Of a stretch of 64,000 nucleotides of DNA, positions 33,875-45,192 are shown piece after piece. Source of the stretch: Pleurodeles waltl (taxonomy: Eukaryota; Chordata; Amphibia; Caudata; Salamandridae). The notes below the pieces were generated by a model. That model did no database searches and was not told the origin of the DNA. It saw nothing but the letters and a program-made list of their open reading frames with translations. Where the stretch lies: positions 224,250,928 through 224,314,927 of the forward strand of contig NC_090441.1 of NCBI RefSeq assembly GCF_031143425.1, in the 5' to 3' direction. The stretch's first letter is position 1. Each line of letters starts with the position of its first letter. The translations under genes were made by a program, and so were the position numbers.

Positions 33875-34140
33875 AAAGTGTTACCTTGTATACTGACAAC
33901 CTATCTTACTGCAGCCTTGCGAAACGCACAGAGTGAAAGAAATGCCTTGTTTAAGAATGCAGTGCTGGCCTAGGCAATGAACAGCTAGACAGAGAAAAAT
34001 AAAACAAGACCGCAAATGTGGCTATTGTTAAAATAATAAAACAAAGCTGAATAAAATAAGTCTAGGTTAAAGTGCACAGCGGCAGGCCTAGGTTGCTAAA
34101 ATAACGTGTATGAAGCTATAACTAAAATGTTTACACAACA

Positions 34141-35225
34141 CCCTCCCCTTGCCCGTTTAAAGCTGGTTTAAACCCTAATTATGTATAAAAGACACTAAAA
34201 TTCAACCTAAGGCATACCTAAGAATGTCAATAATTACAAATTAAAAGACACTTGAAGACTCCAATTAGTCTGAGCAGTGTAGATGAGCGTTCTACATGCA
34301 GAAGCTTGAACTCCAAGAGATCTATTAAATCATTTGAATTACTAGGAGACAGGTATGTTTAACTCACCCAAGACCCCACCACTTCTATGCCTCCTATGAT
34401 TCACATTGATGAGACTACATCAGTGCTCCCACGTATCCCGTAGGTCTTAGCACACCCGCTCTGTAGCAGAACCGGAAGAAACCCAATGATGTTGCATACC
34501 ACCAAGGGTTAACCTTGGTAGGTGAGGGTTTTTCTAACAGGAAAATCCTTTTTCCTATCCATCCTGTGGTAGTTCTTTAAGCTGAGCCTCTTTTGTAATG
34601 TTATATAGGCTATAGAGGGGAGGACAGACCCAGCCCCACAACCTCATTCTCCCTCTTTGTTTTTGTATTACATAAAACAGTCACAACATGAAATGTTTAT
34701 GTATCTCTCTAGCATAAGACATTGTAAGTTTGATTCCCTTCACTCCACATTCACACCTTCCAGCCACCATGTATGTCGATGTATGTCCATTTCATTTTGC
34801 GAGCCTCTAATTGCAACTTTTTGTGAGTTGCAATGAGAGACTTGCAAAATAAAAATAAAATAAAATCTACAAATGTGTCTCAGACATATTTAGCGATTCC
34901 CAATCATATCTCAAAGACCTACATTATCATTATTGATATGGTAGGTGACAATTGGCAACCCCATCGGGAATGGCCACACTCATGGGGATGGTGGCTGCTG
35001 GGGACAGCAGACCACCATGTCTGTGACTGCTTTTATATAAAGCAGTTTTTTTGCATTTCAAAGAAAAAAGAAAAGTTTTCTTTTCATTTTTTCTAAGTAG
35101 GGACCACTGCTTGCTCTCAAAAAAAATGTACGCTTCCATTCACAAAGCAGAAGAGGTCCCTGGGGACCCATTCCTGTATGCAAAAGGGTTTCCACAAACT
35201 TGAAGTTGGTGGTAACTGTGAATGT
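34141..35225 (-). other. Possible remnant of ERV internal region, no gene recognised
   Basis: By position this is upstream of the 3' LTR (minus strand). Frames are short and I recognise no domain. Positions 34263-34311 are repeated at 35841-35889 (49 bp, one mismatch), bracketing the sequence in between. A/T-rich runs occur at 34845-34865 and 35040-35095. Confidence 0.3.
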
Positions 35226-35840
35226 TTTTTTTTTATTACAACTTTTATTTATAACACCAACAACAATCTCCAGTTGGAGGGATATATGTAAGACATTTTC
35301 CACACATGATGCCCATGTTAGCATTGAATACATTGTTTACATTAGATTTGGTGCAGTCCCCTTCCATGCACGCAAATATTTTACAGGCAGGGATTAGCAT
35401 GTACCGTATTTTCCCACATACTCAGCTTTACAAAATGCAATGCCCACTAACATTCCACCCCTCAGTCTACTTTCATTACCTCCCAATCCCCCTGCCAGGA
35501 CCACACATTTAGCAACAATGACAATTCAAGCAGCTGCCTATTCCAGTTGCTCAGGATTAGCACCCTCGGCCTCCCTTGTCTCCTTACCAATGAAATACGT
35601 TTGATATGGACCCCAGTAATTCTTTCGACGGATTTGTGGTGGAGTCAAATCATTATAAATACCTATCTGGGATTTACAGTAGATCAAATTCTTATGCCAA
35701 TCACTCAATGTAGGCAGTGGTCCCTGGTCCCATATCACTGCTAGATGGAGTTTTGCCAAGAGCAGGTCCATGGCTATTAACTTCCTTACCTCCTGATCAG
35801 TATAGGGAAAGGTACGGAAGACTTTGTGACGCGAAGTGTT
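35226..35840 (-). pseudogene. L1-type ORF2 C-terminal fragment with A-rich tail
   Basis: Minus-strand 35771-35538 encodes MDLLLAKLHLAVIWDQGPL and YWGPYQTYF, which resembles the far C-terminus of L1-like ORF2. A T-run on plus at 35226-35236 gives an A-rich 3' tail on the minus strand. It is 5'-truncated, as is usual for LINE insertions. Confidence 0.5.
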
Positions 35841-36480
35841 AATTAGTCTGAGCAGTGTAGATGAGCGTTCTACATGCAGAAACTTGAACAGTACGTGGAA
35901 AAGTTCACGATGTTGCTTTCAAACTTATTTTCCAACATTCTATAGGCAAAATTATCTGCAGTCTGCATGTGCAAGAAGCAGGAAGTATGGGAGAGAGGCA
36001 GAAGGTTGCTCTAACCCTGAGAAGGAGAGTTCAAGAAAAGGCCAGAAAATAATGACTAGCGATCAACAGGGCAGCCAAGGGACATGTACTGATAACATAG
36101 CTAGAAAATGAGCGAAAGGAATAGAGTCCAAGCTTCAGGTTATTTAAGCACCGAAGCATGGGTGGGGGAATTGAAGCTCGCAGATGAAGTTGTGTAAGCT
36201 GCCATCGCCCACATCGCTGCCTCCCTGGCTGTGCTGTTCTTAGACTGCGACGCACAAGGGGTAGAGAGGTTTGAGCGAGCGGGAGAGGGCTTCCCAGCAT
36301 TGTGGATAAAGTTAAGTTCCACCCAGGGATAAAAGGCCTTCGTTTCTGTGCTTTATTCTGATTGCTCAACACACTACTGCTATGTCTGTAAAATAATGTA
36401 TTCTGCTCATTTACATCTGATCTCCTTGAATGTTTCAATGTGAATGTGATGCAGTAGCTGAATATACATTTCATAGGCAG
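35841..36480. other. Unassigned spacer next to the L1 relic
   Basis: Begins with the second copy of the 49-bp direct repeat. No domain seen; part of it may be 3' untranslated sequence of the minus-strand L1 relic. Confidence 0.25.
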
Positions 36481-39400
36481 CCGATTGATGTAGCTTCAAG
36501 GAGTAAAGCTATATTTGGTTGACTATATTGACAAACTCTTTGCATACTTATAAATAGATATTGTTATTGCTATTTTCATTCTACCCTGTTGGTGTGCCAA
36601 ACATATATATATATATTTTTCACTGATCATTCTAATAAGGTTAATCTGTGTGCATTACTGGCGTGTGGTCCTTCATTGAGCGTCCTTATTGACTTATATA
36701 GATTAGATCAGGTGTCAATTACCTGACTAAAACACCTCCTTCCCCACCTCTCTATCACATCCCAACAGTGCCAACAATGGTGTGGTCTCAAGCCCTATGT
36801 TTGTTATCTGTTCCAATTCTGCGAACACCTTTGATAAAAATTTGTGGATGCTTGGGCAATTCCGTGCAATATGCAGGAAGTCTGCTTCCTTAGCTCTGCA
36901 TCTTGGACACTTCGCGAGTCACGAATACCAAATCTCCGTAGCCTTGTGGGGGTGTAATAAATGTGGTTAAGCTATTTAAAGTGGACTAACCTGTGCCTAC
37001 CATTTAGGGATATGGTTTGCGTCTTTGAGCAACAGTATTGCCATTGATCATCTGTTAATGTGGTACCCATGTCCCTCTGCCACTCTAGTCTGGCCTTTAG
37101 TAACCCAGGTTTACTTGCCTCTTGTGCACAAGCATATAGACTAGTCACTAATTTCTTCTTCGCTGTCTCTTTGACCAACCAAGTGGGAGCCGGAAAGCTC
37201 AGGGGGCTCCTGAAGGTAATCTCCGACTATCTCCCGGAAAGCATGCTGAGCTCTATAATAAATTGGTATGCTATGAGTGGAGTCCTAGGTGTATTGTTTG
37301 CAGTGTAATCTTCCCAATGGACCATTCTACCATCCCAAACAAAGTTGTCCACCTCGTGCATACCAAGCTTGCCAAGTGTCACAATTGCATCCTTGTCTTG
37401 ATTTAATGGGAACCACATACACCACTCCACGCTTGCCCGCGGGAGATACAATAGAGGAAGTGCCTGTCAAGTCATTAATTTGTGCCAAGCATGCATCATG
37501 CTGCAAAAAATCAGTGTGGTTGAAAACTTTCCCGCGCAATATATGCATGGGGTGCATCGTGTGGTCCATTTATCCAACAATGTGCAATCATGCCATGCGC
37601 AACCTTATAATAACTATTTAAGTCTGGCGCCTCCAGCCCCCCCCAGCTTATATGGTAGTGTGAGCACGTCCCACCGAACTCTGGGTTGTTTCACGGCCCA
37701 GGCTAACCAGACCAGAAATTATTTCAATGCTCAAAATGTCATTTTGGGGAACAGTATAGGGACATTTTGTAATAGAAAAATAAATCTTGGCATAAGTACC
37801 ATTTTCATGAGAGCTATGCATCCCAGGAGGGAAAGGGGGAGTCAAATCAATCTGTCCATGGCCTCAACAATTTTTGTATCGCTCTGCCATAATTCTCAAG
37901 TAGTACCACCGATGGATCAGTATGTAACTGAATGACCAAGTATGTCCACACAAGTAGGAAGTCCATTTGCACAGGGGTTGTAGAGAGAGTAAGGGGGAAT
38001 ATGATAGATTTGCTCCAGTTTACCTCTAAACCAGAGTAGCCTCCGGATTGGGCCACCTCCTGATGTAAAGGAGAAAGGTTATGCTCTGGCTCGTGAACAT
38101 ACAGCAGAGTGTCATCTCCATAAGTGGAGATCATCAACGTGTACACAGAAAATCGGATACTTCTATGCCTGTGGTATTCTCATATTACACATGCCAATGG
38201 TTCCACCACCAAGGCATATAAAAGAGAAGACGGAGAGCACCCCTGCTGAGTTACACAGGGAGCACACCTGCCGACTTTCAATTATAATTTCTATAGTTGT
38301 GGAAACTGCCCCATTAACTCTCACCCGTGCCAAGGGTTTTGTTTAAAGGGTCCTCACCTTTTGGAGAAACACCTATCCCACTCCAATACGATGCAGCGCC
38401 ACAAACATAAAATTCCATTCAAGAGAGTTTAATGCTTTTTCTGCATTTAGAAACCCCGCAGTTACTTGTACCCCGGGATATATATGTTGCAAAGTACTAA
38501 AAATAGATTCATTGTGAGCGAGCGTCCCAGAATGAAGCTCGGTTGCTCCTGTCCAAGCAATCGTGAGAGAAGGGGAGCAAGTCTATTTACAAGAATTTGG
38601 ACACATATTTTCCTGTTGACGTTTAATAAAGAGAGGGGCCTATATTAGAAGCAGTGCCGGAGGGTCTTACTGGGCTTGAGTAGTGTGACCATTAGAGCTT
38701 CCCTCATAGTTGGCGGCATAATGGCATAGGCAGCGATTCCTTGGAACAGGGTCTGCAACTGAGGAATAAGGATCTCTTGGTATCTCTTGTAAACTGTCAC
38801 GGGAAGCCCATCCATGCCTGGGGCCTTACCTGCCGCCATTTCCTGTATCACTTTACGAATCTCGGTCAGTTTCAATGAGGACATTAGACGCTCTCTATCA
38901 TCATTGGTGAGCCTTGTCATAGTAATGTGTTCCAAACAATCAGTAATGTCTGGGTCGTTATGAACTGACTTAGAGATATATAGGTCTTCACAGTGGTCCC
39001 TAAATTTGTTAATGACTCCTAGCGAGTCGCTGACACATTGACCACCTGCAGCTTCTACTTCCAAGATCATCTCAAGGTCTCTATAAGGTCTCATCAAAGT
39101 TGCCAACACCGCCCCAGGGTGCTCACCCTCTCCATATTTGTCACATATTTGCCCATATGTTTCACTTCATCTTGGGCAATTAAATGGTATTCAGAAACGT
39201 TCTCCTTAATCTGTCCCAGTTTATTTGCATCCTCTGAGTCAACATTTTCCCTTTCTAAGTCCTCTATTTCTTCCTTTGAATGGCTCTACCTTCCCCGGAT
39301 AGACTTCAAAACCCCTTTGTGTGTAGCTATAGTGATTCCTCCAATGTATGCCTTAAATGCCTCCCATACTACACTTAATTTACTGACCTTCCCTATGTTA

Positions 39401-40990
39401 TTGCGAAAATATAATTCTATTGCCTGTTGTAACTCATTCTTGAACACTGCTTCCAATTATGAGTAATGTGGAAATTGCGACAAAAACGGGCCAGCTTGCC
39501 TCCATATGTTTCCATTGTTGCCAACACCAGTGAATGATCTGAGAGCGTTCTAGGCATTGTCACGCAGTCAGGTATCCTCGAGGCTAAGCGTCTAGATACT
39601 GGGCAAATAATCAATGCACTTATATAAATTGTGTACTGCAAAATAGTATGTATAACCTCCGGATGTGGGGTGCCTATGCCACCATATATCTATCAAACCC
39701 ACCTCTGCTGCTATCGTGTGTAATGCTTTGGCTGTCAGTGAGGGTGTCGGGAGTCCAGTGGAATGGTCTACTGCTGGATCCAGCACACAATTGAAGTCAC
39801 CGCCCCAAACTTGTGATGTGTGTCCCCCATCTTGCCAAAAGTGTTGCCAGGTCTCTGTAGGACTGAGGGTGATCATAGTTAGGGCCATAAAGGCCAATTA
39901 AGAATGTTAAGTCATTACCCGTACAGCGTTCTATGATATACGTGCCATTTGTGTCTCAGGCAAGTTCTTGAATCCGTACCCTTGATTGATTACCAGTCCA
40001 TAACAAGACTCCTGGGGAATGTTATGTAAAGCCTACCACTATAAAACAGTCCTGCAACCTATGAGTATTGGACTGCTAGGGGCTAAGTAAGTTTCATGAA
40101 GGTTGGCAATATCTACATGATTGTGTTGAAGATATGCAACCAGTGCACTTATTTTCCTATAATCGTTGAAGCCCCCTGACATTCCAGGTCAGACGCCTTA
40201 AGGACCGACGGGTAGAAGTGTAGTCTGATTACGACTCAACATCTGCCATGGAATGTACATGTGCAGCATAGAACCCCTTGAAATGTCTGACAGTGTCAAT
40301 TGTGATCTCCCCCTGTTACCCACCCCACCCACAACAAGGAATCCCACAACTGGCATGTCGATTAATGCATAGCCCACCCTAATAACTCCCAGCTCCTCCT
40401 CAAGTTGAGCCATAAACATCTGTGGTATACACATGAGGGCAGATGTTCCCATGGAGTAATGTTATAAGCGCTCCACAGTGTTGCTAACCATCATCATTTG
40501 CAGCCCTAGATTAAGAATTGAATAAATGCCCCTGAAACACTGTGCTATTAGTACTCCAATATAGTCCAGTACCATATATGGCTCTTCCATCAGTTCTGTA
40601 GTGAACTTTGACTCCCGTAGTATCTGCATCACCAAATATTCTCAGTTTCCGTTATACTGCCTTTCTCATGAATAGCTATGCATAGCGGGCCATCTCTATT
40701 TCAATCTCAAAGCGCGTGGACCTCTATGGTGGATGGGATATCACATTGTAATTGTCCTCCACCACCAAGATTCATGGTTCAGCCTCATTCACATGCTCTC
40801 CTTGCTTGTCTATCCATTCAGACATCCTGTCCATCCTGTATAATAGCAAATGAATTTTGCCATTGATTGTGGGCAGGCTGTTCTGCATTGCCGCTAAGAC
40901 ATGATGCAGCTCAGGTTCAGCATCCGATTCCTTGTCCTCCGAAGCCATTCTCACATCCTCTTTACACACATCTCGGCTTCTAGGGATCTT
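36481..40990 (-). pseudogene. L1-type LINE relic: ORF1 N-terminus and broken ORF2
   Basis: Read on minus. Around 40990-40772 is an ORF1 start with a coiled-coil-like RMDRMSEWIDKQGEHVNEAE segment; the rest of ORF1 is decayed or deleted. ORF2 begins near 40200 with TWNVRGL. Endonuclease parts follow at 39897-39592 (WGGDFNCVLDP, then GLIDIWW and IDYL). The RT N-terminal region is at 39109-38645 (EIRKVIQEMAAGKAPGMDGLP, PPTMREALMVTLLKP). The catalytic motif appears as YGDD at about 38123-38112, followed by LEVNWSKS. C-terminal parts are at 37451-37227 and 37178-36972. Many frameshifts and stops separate the pieces, so the element is long dead. The order EN-RT-C-terminus is collinear over 3.7 kb, so this is one insertion rather than scattered fragments. 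Confidence 0.7.
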
Positions 40991-40999
40991 GCGAGCCTC

Positions 41000-41770
41000 A
41001 AATTACAGCTTAGCCTACACTTTGTCTGCCTTGCCCATCTTGCAGGTGGCGGGGCTAAAGCCTTCTCAAATCATATGGCGGCGCGGCTTGGTATCATTCC
41101 TGTCCTCACTTCCACGGATCTCCGGGGCCCCACAGTTCTGGCAGCTTCCAAGGTCACCACCTCACAGGCCAACCCACAATCCAGGCAAGTAGTCAGGGCC
41201 ACCTCAGGGAAGATCTGGTGGGCAAGTGTTCCTAAGTTGAGGATCTACCCGGCCCTGCATGGGCAGCGGAGCACACCAGGCCCTGGTACCTCTCCCCCCA
41301 CCTCTCCCATCCAGAGGGGGCCACAGAGGGGACCACTCGCCCCAAAGCCACAGTCTCCGGGCCAGTCTGGGGCCAGCCTCAGACACCTTGCCCCCAACGG
41401 ACCATCAGATCAGCTGGCCCCATGCTGTCTCAGTGCCTTAAAGGCAGGAGAGCAGGTCCCACCAGGCCACACAACTGCCCTTCACACGTATGCAGGTCAA
41501 GGTACCTAACAGTCACTGGGAGGCTGACCGCTCCCACGCCACTTATCTGTTCTCCGTCAGCCTTGCTGCAGTTCCAGCATGCAGCCAATCCAAGCAATCC
41601 CCTCCCCCAATGCCACAATCCGTACACCTCTCTCACTGGGGAGGGGAGGTTTCCGTCTCACACCACTCCCCTGCACCACAGACACAGCGACGGCTCTGAT
41701 CCTGGCTCCGCTCCGCCAGCTCCAATCCCTTCACCAGCACACTTGGCAAGCGCACCCAGTCATGTAACAG
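41000..41770 (-). other. GC-rich region, presumed L1 5' untranslated region
   Basis: C-rich on plus and directly upstream of the ORF1 start. Plus-strand frames of up to 202 codons exist but are Pro/Ser/His-rich composition artefacts with no domain; I do not call them genes. Confidence 0.35.
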
Positions 41771-42602
41771 CCGTGGCAGGGGCATATTCTGTGTTTCTGG
41801 GGGGTACATATATATTATGGGGCTGTAGGATTTTACAGGATCGTGATGCAGCCATGGGAGCTGTGTTAACTTGTGACAATCTTGTTGCTGGGCAAGCTCC
41901 TCCCCGTAACTGCGAATGTTTTGCAACCGCATTCCGAGTTGCAAAACATTCCTACATGCCAGTGCGATTCGATAGTAGGAAGGGATGCCCTAAACATGCC
42001 CATTCCTAATGCCGAATGGCAAAAGCAAAATGTGATTTGGTAAACAAGTTATTGTGCTGCATTTTGATTTATGACATAGAAAAAAACATTTTTCTGGTTG
42101 CAAAAGGCCTTATGGGCCATTTGCAACTGGAAAAATGCTTCACACATCTGGCTCTTGATGACTACGGGTTACTCTTGTAACGTGGAGTATGTTTTTTTTC
42201 TGTTCAAGCGGCCTGATGACATCAGGAACAAGGTGCGGCTTTAGCAAGGGAACTGGTGAGCATGAGTGAGATTTGACATCCCACAGTGCGATTTCCAGTC
42301 TCTAGGAAGCCTTCTGGTGCAATTTTCTAACATGAGTGAGCGGTCGTTGGCAAAGGGCTGCCTTTTTAGTAGATTTTCTACTTGATAATCAGCAAGATCA
42401 ACTTAAATTACTTTTTTAAGTAGGCATTTGCTCTCCCACGCTAAATCTCAGTGTGTTGTGCATTTTCCACCTAGTGACAGAACTCCCCACAATCTTGCGG
42501 ATATTTTTATGTAACTCTTCACAATTCCATAGAGTCAGATTCTAAGTTTCACCCACCCCTACATATGAAATGGCAAACACAAAAACTTTGCACTGGGATG
42601 TT
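41771..42602. other. Unassigned, with short inverted repeat
   Basis: TGTTTTGCAAC...GTTGCAAAACA occurs at about 41917-41948. Otherwise nothing recognised. Confidence 0.3.
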
Positions 42603-44390
42603 TTAACCTGTTCCGTGTTTTGGACGGGTAGGAGCTGTCCGATGACACAGTGGGCGCATGCGTCAGATGAATTGCGGTGGTCCAGTCCCCCACCCACGGG
42701 GAAGTTCTGGTGATTCCCCATGGGATGCTCTTGTGCACCCCCTACCAAGGATGGCAGCAGAAGTGTTTCTGCTTTCACCCCTGACACACACACCACGGAA
42801 TCAGATGAAGTCAGAGTACACAATGCTCCAATGCCATAAAAAGATGCCAGGAAGAGCTGAAAGCCATTTGCTTCTAGCGCATCCAGGAGATTCAAGGTGA
42901 GTCTGCGGTCAGAGAGGGGGATCGGAAACAACAAAGAGTCATCAGGAGAAAGGAACGTTTTTTTATTCTTTCCCCAATGTCTCTTTGGTGTGCATTCCTG
43001 CTGCACAATCCTGTTTAGGACTGCAATTGTGCAGTAGGAATGCCAAGTAGACACCAGGGATTTTTTATTTTTTTTATTTTACCATATTTATGGCCTTGGG
43101 GAAGGGCGGCTTCCCTTTGGAAAACGTGTATCTTGGCAGTTTCTGCCCCCTTTGGAGAAAAATCTGCCTTTTTTTAGGCCCATCTGTTCCCAAGGGGAGC
43201 GGAAACCACTAGGCCTCCAGGGATGCTTATTGTTGCAGTATATGGGGAGCGGCACCTTGGGAAGAGTTGCTCCCCTTGCAAGAGCATGTATTTTGGCAGT
43301 TTCTGCCCTCCCCCTTTGGGGGCAGATCAGCCTTTATCTTAGGCCTATCTGCCTAGGGGGCAGAAACCATTAGGCAACCAAGACTATTTATTTTGGCAAT
43401 TTTGGGCAGTGTCCCCTTGGGCAAAGGTCCCTTTCCTGTAGGGGTGCAAATAATTTGTCTGTTTCTGTCCCCCTTGGAGTGCATAAAACCACTAGACACC
43501 AGGGAAAGTTTCTGAATGTTTGGTAGTGGGGTGTGTGTGCATCATTTGCATTTGTGGTCATAATTGTTTTTTCTTCTTTGTATTGCAGTGTAAAACGTTT
43601 TTATCCTTTGCTGTGACTCCTGCTTGCGGTTCCGGCAGTGGTAGATCTTCAGTTTGCATAATTGCATGTTTTTGGTATGAAAAACATTTGTATTGCCATA
43701 TAATAATTAGTTTTTTGTAAATGGTGTAACAATAGCTGCATAGCGAGCTTATGATTTATTGTGTGTATAGTTCTCTTGGAATTGTGCGTGATGGTTATTG
43801 TGTTGTCTTAAGTGTAATTTTCTTTTGGCTTTCTTTTTTAATGGGGTATCATTGGTCCTTTGATCCTTACTTTGTCTGCGCAGAGCAGGTGGTGGTAGCT
43901 GTCTCTGGCACGTGAGTGGTATCGTATTAATGTATGTACATTTTTATGATAAAGCCACACTTTGTTTATTACTTATTTTACACAGTGTTGGTTTTTGTTG
44001 ACTTATTTGTCAAGTTACTTTTATTAGTAAGGGTTATAGCTAGTTACAGGATTACTGCTCAGCAGGTTGTTGGTATTTTTTTTTAATCTTCCTCAGACCA
44101 TGCTAATGAGACTTACTTTGCATCTGACGGTAGATGAGGAACTGCAGGATTCTGGCAGTGAATTTTCTGTCCGAGAGGAATCATGTGAGAAGGAAGCAAT
44201 GCTCAGTGTGGATGAAGTGACTGTTTCAGAGGAGGCCACTGATCTAGGTTGCTCTAAACATGATGCAGCCAGCATTTCCTGCCTTTACTGATGCTGTAGA
44301 GTTTAAACTGAATACTGAAAACGTTATGCCTTCAAATGTCTTTCACTTGTTTATGGACAATGTATTTTTGATGATAATGTGAGTAAGTCT
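42603..44390 (+). pseudogene. piggyBac-like transposon relic
   Basis: TTAA at 42603-42606 is followed by CCTGTTCCGTG; TTAA is the piggyBac target. Downstream are diverged units of about 100 bp built on CCCCTTGGG...GGGGCAGAAACCA(C/T)TAG (43130-43520). A pyrimidine tract and CCTCAG acceptor (44091-44096) precede ATG 44100, which opens an acidic, Ser/Glu-rich frame of 63 codons (SGSEFSVREESCEKEAMLSVDE) typical of the N-terminus of piggyBac-like transposases. A shifted frame after 44280 gives PSNVFHLFMDN, similar to the following F-x-L-F-F segment of such enzymes, then stops. The catalytic domain is absent. The right end is unclear; a TTAA occurs at 44954-44957. Family assignment is tentative. 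Confidence 0.4.
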
Positions 44391-44830
44391 GTTTTCTACA
44401 CATTTTGAGGTTTGCCAGGGATTCTGGGTAGAACAATGTGGTAAGAATCACACAAATCACCCCATCTTGGACTCCACTAGGTGTCTTTTAAAAAATGAAC
44501 AGGTTTGCTACATTTTCCTAGGTTCCAGCTGAGCTGGGGCCCAAAATCCAAAGCTAGGCACATTGAAAAAAATGAGTCAGTGTTCAGGGAAAAATGTGAT
44601 TTTAGGGCATTTCCTGTCAGGGGCATTAGGCCTACTCACACAAGTAAGGTACCATTATCAGTAGACTTGGAGAAATGCTGGGCAGAAGGAAGTTTGTGGC
44701 TCCCCTCAAATTCCAGAACTTTGCTTCACAGATATGTGAGGAATATATTGCCCAGATTCATGTCATAAAGCACCACTTTTATTGATGCCCATTGTGCCCT
44801 CCTAATGCCACCATGTGTGTGCCGTATTTA
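44391..44830. other. Unclassified repeat-like sequence
   Basis: Prose-like low-divergence phrases such as TAGGTGTCTTTTAAAAAATG and AGCTGAGCTGGGGCCCAAAATCC suggest dispersed repeat sequence, perhaps the 3' part of the piggyBac-like unit. No coding potential. Confidence 0.3.
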
Positions 44831-44890
44831 ACACACAGTGCACCATGGAGCAGGTTAGGGACAATGGCATCATAATTGTTGACGCTATTG

Positions 44891-44943
44891 TTGTACTTTG
44901 CAGGACTAGCGCCAAAAACGTTAGCGCTAATCCTGCAAAGTAC
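44891..44943. repeat. Short perfect-armed hairpin
   Basis: TTGTACTTTGCAGGACTAGCG and its inverse CGCTAATCCTGCAAAGTACA surround a short AT/CG loop, with one arm mismatch. It resembles a MITE core; the flanks were not resolved. Confidence 0.6.
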
Positions 44944-44989
44944 ACAGAGGCCCGTTAAAAATAGTTATGTGTCTCCTTTCAAAGCCTAT

Positions 44990-45192
44990 TCTGTGCGGGG
45001 AGGCCTCTTTGTGCATGGTTAGCCCCCACTTTTTCCCTGATGTTGATGTCTTCTAGAACTTGGTAGTGCCCCCGCTAACCAGGTTCCCTGGGCCAGAGCT
45101 CTTTCTCTAAATCTGTTATGGTGCTTGGCACAACAGGATACACTCTTAAATACCCCTATAAGTCCCTAGTAAATGGGTACCCCAGTACCCAG
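44990..45192 (+). mobile_element. Fragment of a related LTR 5' end
   Basis: GGGGAGGCCTCTTTGTGCATGG and the CTAACCAGG...CCCTGGG / AGTCCCTAGTAAATGG phrases parallel the first 200 bp of the LTR families here. Copy F starts at once after it (45193). Confidence 0.4.

Larger units (their letters stand above)
32444..34140 (-). mobile_element. Endogenous-retrovirus-like 3' LTR with polypurine tract
   Basis: On the minus strand a polypurine tract (AAGGGGAGGG, 34150-34141) is followed directly by TGTTGTGTAAACATTTTAG. The LTR ends at CTCACTACA (32444) and is about 1.0 kb once the MITE at 33188-33874 is removed. It has a TATAAAAA box (33119-33112) and AATAAA (32772-32767). The tract-TG arrangement identifies it as a 3' LTR and places the internal region at higher coordinates. 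No retroviral gene was recognised, so the clade is unknown. Confidence 0.65.

Noticed and set aside
40901..42009. Plus-strand ORFs of 202 and 195 codons
   Set aside because: Pro/Ser/His-rich composition and a position antisense to the presumed L1 5' region; no domain found.
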